Assembly (NCBI GenBank): GCA_039188505.1
Contig: JBCCZC010000216.1
Span: 1-9,446, forward strand
DNA: 9,446 nucleotides
Reading direction: 5' to 3'
From: JBCCZC01 sp039188505
GTDB lineage: Bacteria; Pseudomonadota; Gammaproteobacteria; Xanthomonadales; SZUA-38
Shown: positions 5,896 to 9,446 of the stretch, one piece after another
How the letters are laid out: each line of letters starts with the position of its first letter
How positions within the stretch are numbered: the stretch's first letter is position 1
Made by a program: the position numbers and the translations under genes
Notes under the pieces: model-generated
Seen by the model: only the letters and a program-made list of their open reading frames with translations
What the model was told of the DNA's origin: nothing
The model's database searches: none

Positions 5896-6987
5896 TCAGA
5901 CGTTGAATCGGAACAGGATGACGTCGGCCTCCGCGACCAGATACTCCTTCCCCTCGACGCGAAGCCGCCCGGCATCCTTGGCGCCCTGCTCACCGCCATT
6001 GGCGATGTAGTCGTCGAACGCCGTGACCTCCGCCTTGATGAAGCCACGCTCGAAGTCGGTGTGGATCCGGCCCGCGGCCTCCGGGGCCTTCGCGCCTTGC
6101 CGGACGGTCCAGGCGCGTACCTCCTTGGGGCCCGCGGTGAAGAAGGTCTGGAGACCCAGTAGCGTATACCCCGCGCGAATCAGCCGATCGAGCCCCGCCT
6201 CCTCGAGGCCGAGGTCCGCGAGGAACTCCGCCTTGTCCTCGGCATCGAGCTGAGCGATCTCGGCCTCGATCGACGCGCAGATCGCAACGACCTGCGCGCC
6301 TTCGTCCGCAGCGCGCGCTTCAACCCGTGCGACGAGGTCGTTGCCCGTCAGCCCTTCCTCGTCGACGTTGGCCACGTAGAGCACCGGTTTGAGGGTGATG
6401 AGGTGGAGCTCCTTCAGCCGCGCTTTCTCTTCCGGCTCGAGGCCAGCGGAGCGGGCCGAACGCCCGTCATCGAGCGCGGCAACCACCTTGTCGAGGGCCG
6501 CCAGCGCCGCTTTCGCGTCCTTGTCGCCGCCCTTGATGGCCTTCTCGAAGCGGACCCGGGCCTTTTCGCAGCTCTCCATGTCGGCAAGCTGCAGCTCCGT
6601 GTCGATCGTTTCGATATCCGCGATAGGATCGACCCGGCCGGCGACGTGGGTCACATCATCGTTCTCGAAGCAGCGAACAACGTGCGCGATCGCCTCGGTC
6701 TCGCGGATGTGCCCCAGAAACTTGTTGCCCAGACCCTCGCCCTTCGACGCGCCGGCCACGAGGCCCGCGATGTCGACAAACTCCATGGCCGCCGGCACCA
6801 CCTTCTGCGGTTTCACGATGTCCGCTAGCTCGCCGAGGCGCGGGTCCGGCACGGGCACCACGCCCACGTTCGGATCGATCGTGCAGAAGGGATAGTTCGC
6901 GGCTTCGATCGCCGCGTTGGTCAATGCGTTGAAAAGCGTGGACTTGCCCACGTTGGGCAGGCCGACGATGCCGCACTTGAAGCCCAT
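5896..6987 (-). CDS. ychF: Redox-responsive ATPase/GTPase YchF (OLA1 family)
   Basis: This encodes 363 residues, the usual length. It is a P-loop NTPase of the Obg-related group that prefers ATP, binds ribosomes and affects the oxidative stress response in E. coli. The Walker A motif GLPNVGKST is at 9-17, followed by YPFCTIDPN (32-40). The switch segment FVDIAGLVAGASKGEGLGNK is at 70-89. NVDE (207-210) stands in place of NKxD, the family trait that lowers guanine specificity. A coiled-coil stretch spans about 125-200. The C-terminal TGS domain starts near 280 (TFFTAGPKEVRAWTV) and ends in the conserved FRFNV. GAGGAA (7000-6995) seven bases upstream supports the ATG. It lies 25 bases after pth, the standard gammaproteobacterial pairing. 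Confidence 0.97.
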   Translation of the reverse strand: MGFKCGIVGLPNVGKSTLFNALTNAAIEAANYPFCTIDPNVGVVPVPDPRLGELADIVKPQKVVPAAMEFVDIAGLVAGASKGEGLGNKFLGHIRETEAIAHVVRCFENDDVTHVAGRVDPIADIETIDTELQLADMESCEKARVRFEKAIKGGDKDAKAALAALDKVVAALDDGRSARSAGLEPEEKARLKELHLITLKPVLYVANVDEEGLTGNDLVARVEARAADEGAQVVAICASIEAEIAQLDAEDKAEFLADLGLEEAGLDRLIRAGYTLLGLQTFFTAGPKEVRAWTVRQGAKAPEAAGRIHTDFERGFIKAEVTAFDDYIANGGEQGAKDAGRLRVEGKEYLVAEADVILFRFNV

Positions 6988-7012
6988 GCGTTCGTTCCTC
7001 GCTGGAGCAGCC

Positions 7013-7591
7013 TCAGGCTGCCGTATGAAGCTGTTTCACCGCCCGGTTCCAGTGACCGGACAGCACGTCGGGGACCTGATCCAGGGCCCGGTCGATGGCG
7101 TCGTCGATGGCGCGATTCTCGGCAACCGAAGGACGCCCCAGCACGTGGCCCGTGACCCGGTCCTTGTGCCCCGGATGACCGATGCCGATCCGCAAACGCG
7201 CGAAATCCGTTGCCGGGAGGTGCCGGAAGAGATCACGCAGGCCGTTGTGGCCACCGTGGCCACCGCCCTGCTTGAGCCGAACGTCCCCGGGCTCGAGGTC
7301 GAGCTCGTCGTACGCGACTAGGACCTCTGACGGTTCGATCCGGTAGTAGCGCAGGAACTTGCCGACCGGCCCGCCGGATTCGTTCATGAACGACGCGGGC
7401 TTGAACAGGAACAGCCGGCCGTCGCCGACACCGTGCGTGGCAAGCTCTCCATCGAGCTTGCTCTCGGCCCGAAAGGAAACGCCCCGCCGGTCGGCGAGGC
7501 GTTCCAGGAACCAGAAGCCGGCGTTGTGCCGCGTGTCGGCGTACTGCGGGCCCGGGTTTCCCAGGCCCACGATCGCCCGAATGGATGCCAT
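7013..7591 (-). CDS. pth: Peptidyl-tRNA hydrolase
   Basis: This encodes 192 residues. The enzyme cleaves the ester bond of peptidyl-tRNAs released from stalled ribosomes, recycling tRNA in the cytosol. All the active-site residues known from E. coli Pth are present, shifted by two positions. N12 is in VGLGNPG and catalytic H22 is in TRHNAG. N70 is in FMNESG, D95 is in AYDELDL, and N116 is in GGGHGGHNGLRD. The final segment (about 135-192) follows the usual IGIGHPG...VTGHVLG pattern. It is placed 24 bases after rplY and 25 before ychF, so the three are probably co-transcribed. The ribosome site (GGGGCTGAG) is modest. Confidence 0.97.
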   Translation of the reverse strand: MASIRAIVGLGNPGPQYADTRHNAGFWFLERLADRRGVSFRAESKLDGELATHGVGDGRLFLFKPASFMNESGGPVGKFLRYYRIEPSEVLVAYDELDLEPGDVRLKQGGGHGGHNGLRDLFRHLPATDFARLRIGIGHPGHKDRVTGHVLGRPSVAENRAIDDAIDRALDQVPDVLSGHWNRAVKQLHTAA

Positions 7592-7615
7592 GGCTCAGCC
7601 CCGCGGCGCTCCGGC

Positions 7616-8266
7616 CTACTCTTCGTCGCCGGCAGTCGGCACTTCGCCGGGCTCCGGGCCTTCGCCTTCGGCTTCCTCGGCCGCACGCTGCGACTTCACC
7701 TCGACAGCGGACGCCACCGCCCGATCGAGCTCTTCTTCCTGCGCCGTCAGCGTCACGCCCTCGGGCATCTTGACGTCGCGCAGGTAGAAGTTGTCGCCCA
7801 CGTCCATCTCGACCAAGTCGATCTCGATGAACTCCGGCAGATCGCCCGGAAGAGCCGAGATTTCAAGCTCGTTCAGCTGGTGGGAGATGACCACGCCGGA
7901 CTTCTTGCCGGCCGGCGAACTCGCCTCATTCACGAAGTGGATCGGCACGGACATGCGGATCGCCTCGTCGTCGCTGATGCGCTGAAAGTCGATGTGCATG
8001 ATGATCGGCTTCACCGGGTGACGCTGCAGGTCACGGAGGATCACACGCTGCGCCTTCTCGCCGGCCTTGATCGACAGAATCGAGGTGTAGAACGACTCAT
8101 CCTCGAGGGCCTTCGACAGGAAATACTGCGAGAGCTGGATCGCCTGGGGCTCACGGTTACCGCCGTAGACGATGCCCGGCACGAGATTTTCGCGACGCAG
8201 GCGGCGGCTCGCACCCTTCCCTTGCGTCTCCCGGATCTCGACCGGGATTTCGATGACGTCTGCCAT
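7616..8266 (-). CDS. rplY: 50S ribosomal protein L25, long (Ctc/TL5) form
   Basis: This encodes 216 residues, more than twice the 94 of E. coli L25. It has the two-domain Ctc/TL5 architecture. Residues 1-92 form the 5S rRNA-binding L25 domain, with GKGASRRLRR, VPGIVYGG and LRDLQRHPVKPIIMHIDFQR visible. Residues about 95-185 are the beta-rich TL5 C-terminal domain (ISALPGDLPEFIEIDLVEMD and MPEGVTL). The last 30 residues are an acidic, Glu/Pro/Gly-rich, probably disordered tail. The protein binds 5S rRNA in the central protuberance of the large subunit. I place the start at ATG 8266-8264. It is preceded by GGAG at nine bases, and the upstream in-frame TTG (8281) overlaps that ribosome site. Confidence 0.95.
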   Translation of the reverse strand: MADVIEIPVEIRETQGKGASRRLRRENLVPGIVYGGNREPQAIQLSQYFLSKALEDESFYTSILSIKAGEKAQRVILRDLQRHPVKPIIMHIDFQRISDDEAIRMSVPIHFVNEASSPAGKKSGVVISHQLNELEISALPGDLPEFIEIDLVEMDVGDNFYLRDVKMPEGVTLTAQEEELDRAVASAVEVKSQRAAEEAEGEGPEPGEVPTAGDEE

Positions 8267-8275
8267 TGTTTCAGT

Positions 8276-8279
8276 CTCC
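8276..8279 (-). promoter_or_regulatory. rplY ribosome binding site, fixing the ATG start
   Basis: GGAG on the minus strand lies nine bases before ATG 8266. It sits inside the five-codon extension that a TTG start at 8281 would give, arguing against that start. Confidence 0.55.
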
Positions 8280-8290
8280 AAATGTCATGA

Positions 8291-8308
8291 ACCGGCGTTG
8301 CCGCCGGT
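8291..8308 (-). promoter_or_regulatory. Hairpin with GCAA loop in the rplY leader
   Basis: The minus strand reads ACCGGCG-GCAA-CGCCGGT, a perfect seven-pair stem closed by a GNRA-type tetraloop, 11 bases before the GGAG ribosome site of rplY. A weaker four-pair hairpin, TGGC/GCCA, lies just upstream. E. coli rplY is known to be repressed by its own product through its leader, so a similar role is possible here, but the sequence alone does not show it. Confidence 0.45.
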
Positions 8309-8341
8309 GCTCGCGCGCATGGCCGCGACCAGCCACGCTCG

Positions 8342-8387
8342 AAAAACGCGAGGGCTGTGGACGTTGGCCTCCACAGCCCTGGCGTTT
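8342..8387 (-). terminator. Intrinsic terminator after prs
   Basis: Just past the prs stop, the minus strand folds AGGGCTGTGGA/TCCACAGCCCT (11 pairs, eight-base loop). This extends through one G-G (C-C on the RNA strand) mismatch into AAACGC/GCGTTT, and ends in TTTTT. The T tract partly joins the lower stem. The structure separates prs from rplY. Confidence 0.85.
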
Positions 8388-8391
8388 CTCC

Positions 8392-9351
8392 TCAGTCCAC
8401 GAACATCGAGCTCACGGACTCGCCAATCGCGATGCGTCGAATCGTCTCCGCCAGCATCTGCGCGATGCTCAGCTGCCGAATCCGATCACAGCCCCGGGCG
8501 GCCTCGCTGAGCGGAATCGTGTCGGTCACGACCAGCTCGTCGAGGGCTGACGACGCGATGTTGTCGATCGCGTTGCCCGACAAAACCGGGTGCACGCAGT
8601 AGGCGTACACTTTCTTCGCCCCGTGCTCTTTCAGCGCGGCGGCGGCCTTGCAGAGCGTTCCCGCGGTGTCGACGATGTCGTCCACGATCACGCATACCTT
8701 GCCCTGAACGTCACCGATCAGGTTCATCACCGTCGCCTCGTTCGCCCGCGGACGCCGCTTGTCGATGATCGCCAGCTCGGCATCGTCGAGCCGCTTGGCG
8801 AGCGCCCGGGCCCGCGCCACGCCGCCGACGTCCGGAGAGACGACGACCAGCTCGCTGAGCTTCACCTGCCGCCAGATGTCGGCGAGCAGCACCGGCGACG
8901 CGTACACGTTGTCCAGCGGCAGGTCGAAGAAGCCCTGGATCTGGTCCGCGTGCAGGTCGATCGTCAGTACACGATCGGTCTGCACCGTACCGATCATCGC
9001 CGCCGCGACCTTGGCCGTGATCGGCACCCGTGACGACCGTGGCCGTCGATCCTGGCGCGCGTAGCCGAAATACGGCAGCACGGCCGTTACCCGTGCCGCG
9101 GAGGCCCGCTTGATCGCATCGACCATCACGAGCAGCTCCATGAAATTGTCCGCCGTCGGCCGGCAGGTCGGCTGGATGATGAAGACGTCCTGATCGCGGA
9201 CGTTCTCCATGATCTCCACCGCTACCTCGCCGTCGCTAAAGCGACCGACGTTCGCCTTGCCGAGCGGCACGCCGAGATGTTCGCAACAGTCCCGGGCAAG
9301 CTGCGGATGCGCCTGACCCGTGAAAACCATCACCCCGGACATCTTCAACAT
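8392..9351 (-). CDS. prs: Ribose-phosphate pyrophosphokinase (PRPP synthetase, class I)
   Basis: This encodes 319 residues, close to the E. coli enzyme. It transfers pyrophosphate from ATP to ribose 5-phosphate, making PRPP for purine, pyrimidine, histidine, tryptophan and NAD synthesis. Visible motifs are NVGRFSDGEVAVEI (34-47), the ATP-site FGYARQDRR (95-103), IDLHADQIQGFF (131-142) and the catalytic flexible loop DKRRPRANEATVMN (197-210). The PRPP-binding VIVDDIVDTAGTL (221-233) is also present. ATG 9351-9349 is chosen because GGGGCGAGA (9362-9354) precedes it. An internal ATG at 9342 would match the shorter E. coli-like N-terminus but lacks a ribosome site, and the upstream TTG at 9366 overlaps the ribosome site. 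Terminators flank the gene on both sides, so it is probably a single-gene unit. Confidence 0.97.
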   Translation of the reverse strand: MLKMSGVMVFTGQAHPQLARDCCEHLGVPLGKANVGRFSDGEVAVEIMENVRDQDVFIIQPTCRPTADNFMELLVMVDAIKRASAARVTAVLPYFGYARQDRRPRSSRVPITAKVAAAMIGTVQTDRVLTIDLHADQIQGFFDLPLDNVYASPVLLADIWRQVKLSELVVVSPDVGGVARARALAKRLDDAELAIIDKRRPRANEATVMNLIGDVQGKVCVIVDDIVDTAGTLCKAAAALKEHGAKKVYAYCVHPVLSGNAIDNIASSALDELVVTDTIPLSEAARGCDRIRQLSIAQMLAETIRRIAIGESVSSMFVD

Positions 9352-9379
9352 GGTCTCGCCCCGCAATGCGATCTACACC

Positions 9380-9413
9380 AAAAAAAGCCCGCGTTCCAAA
9401 CCGGAACGCGGGC
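9380..9413 (-). terminator. Intrinsic terminator downstream of the tRNA
   Basis: The minus strand reads GCCCGCGTTCC-GGTTT-GGAACGCGGGC, a perfect 11-pair stem with a five-base loop, followed by seven T. It begins five bases after the tRNA CCA end and finishes only 28 bases before the prs start codon. Confidence 0.92.
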
Positions 9414-9418
9414 CTTAC

Positions 9419-9446
9419 TGGCTGGGCCGGCAGGACTCGAACCTGC
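9419..9446 (-). tRNA. 3' end of a tRNA, probably tRNA-Gln (rest outside window)
   Basis: The minus strand reads T-stem GCAGG, loop TTCGAGT, T-stem CCTGC, acceptor strand CGGCCCA, discriminator G, then encoded CCA. The anticodon is not in the window. Glutamine is inferred from two things. The acceptor would begin with U pairing to A72 with G73 as discriminator, both typical of tRNA-Gln, and the order tRNA-Gln then prs is the usual one in gammaproteobacteria such as Pseudomonas. Confidence 0.85.

Noticed and set aside
2764..6162. A plus-strand open frame of 1132 codons lying opposite four genes
   Set aside because: It runs antisense to the iron-sulfur protein, flavoprotein, crotonase and the end of ychF, all well recognised. 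It has no domain, no ribosome site and Arg/Asp/Gly-rich composition. It is open because of high GC and the codon bias of the real strand.
7433..8290. Plus-strand open frame of 285 codons opposite rplY and pth
   Set aside because: Antisense shadow of two conserved genes, with His/Arg/Leu-rich composition and no motif.

Overview
The window is GC-rich DNA with the coding style of a gammaproteobacterium. The best evidence for this is the right-hand gene order. Read on the minus strand it is tRNA (3' end only, probably Gln), prs, rplY, pth, ychF, a conserved housekeeping block in Gammaproteobacteria such as Pseudomonas. No mobile element, CRISPR array or rRNA is visible. There is no gene-free stretch longer than 300 bases.

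Layout from left to right. Positions 1-630 (+) hold the 3' part of an ornithine cyclodeaminase/mu-crystallin family gene. It converges on a small SpoIIAA/STAS-like cytosolic protein (678-1112, -), which appears to start at TTG. Divergent from that is an exported protein with two related beta-rich repeats (1259-1832, +). This gene is split by an apparent one-base frameshift in a run of five G. It converges on another exported protein of unknown function (1902-2765, -), which also shows an internal repeat.

Next, on the minus strand, is a compact set transcribed from about 5860 down to 2830: a crotonase-family protein (5071-5838), an NADH:ferredoxin reductase-type flavoprotein (3805-5046), and a two-cluster 4Fe-4S protein of the reductive dehalogenase/epoxyqueuosine reductase type (2830-3801). 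Spacing is 24 and 3 bases, so they look like one operon. I infer that the flavoprotein passes electrons from NADH, directly or through an unseen carrier, to the iron-sulfur protein, and that the crotonase acts on a CoA-linked intermediate. This is the least ordinary part of the window.

The housekeeping block follows: ychF (5896-6987), pth (7013-7591) and rplY (7616-8266) in close succession, then prs (8392-9351), then the partial tRNA. Strong hairpin terminators lie between the tRNA and prs and between prs and rplY. prs is therefore probably its own transcription unit, and rplY-pth-ychF another. A short hairpin with a GCAA loop sits just upstream of the rplY ribosome binding site and may be regulatory.
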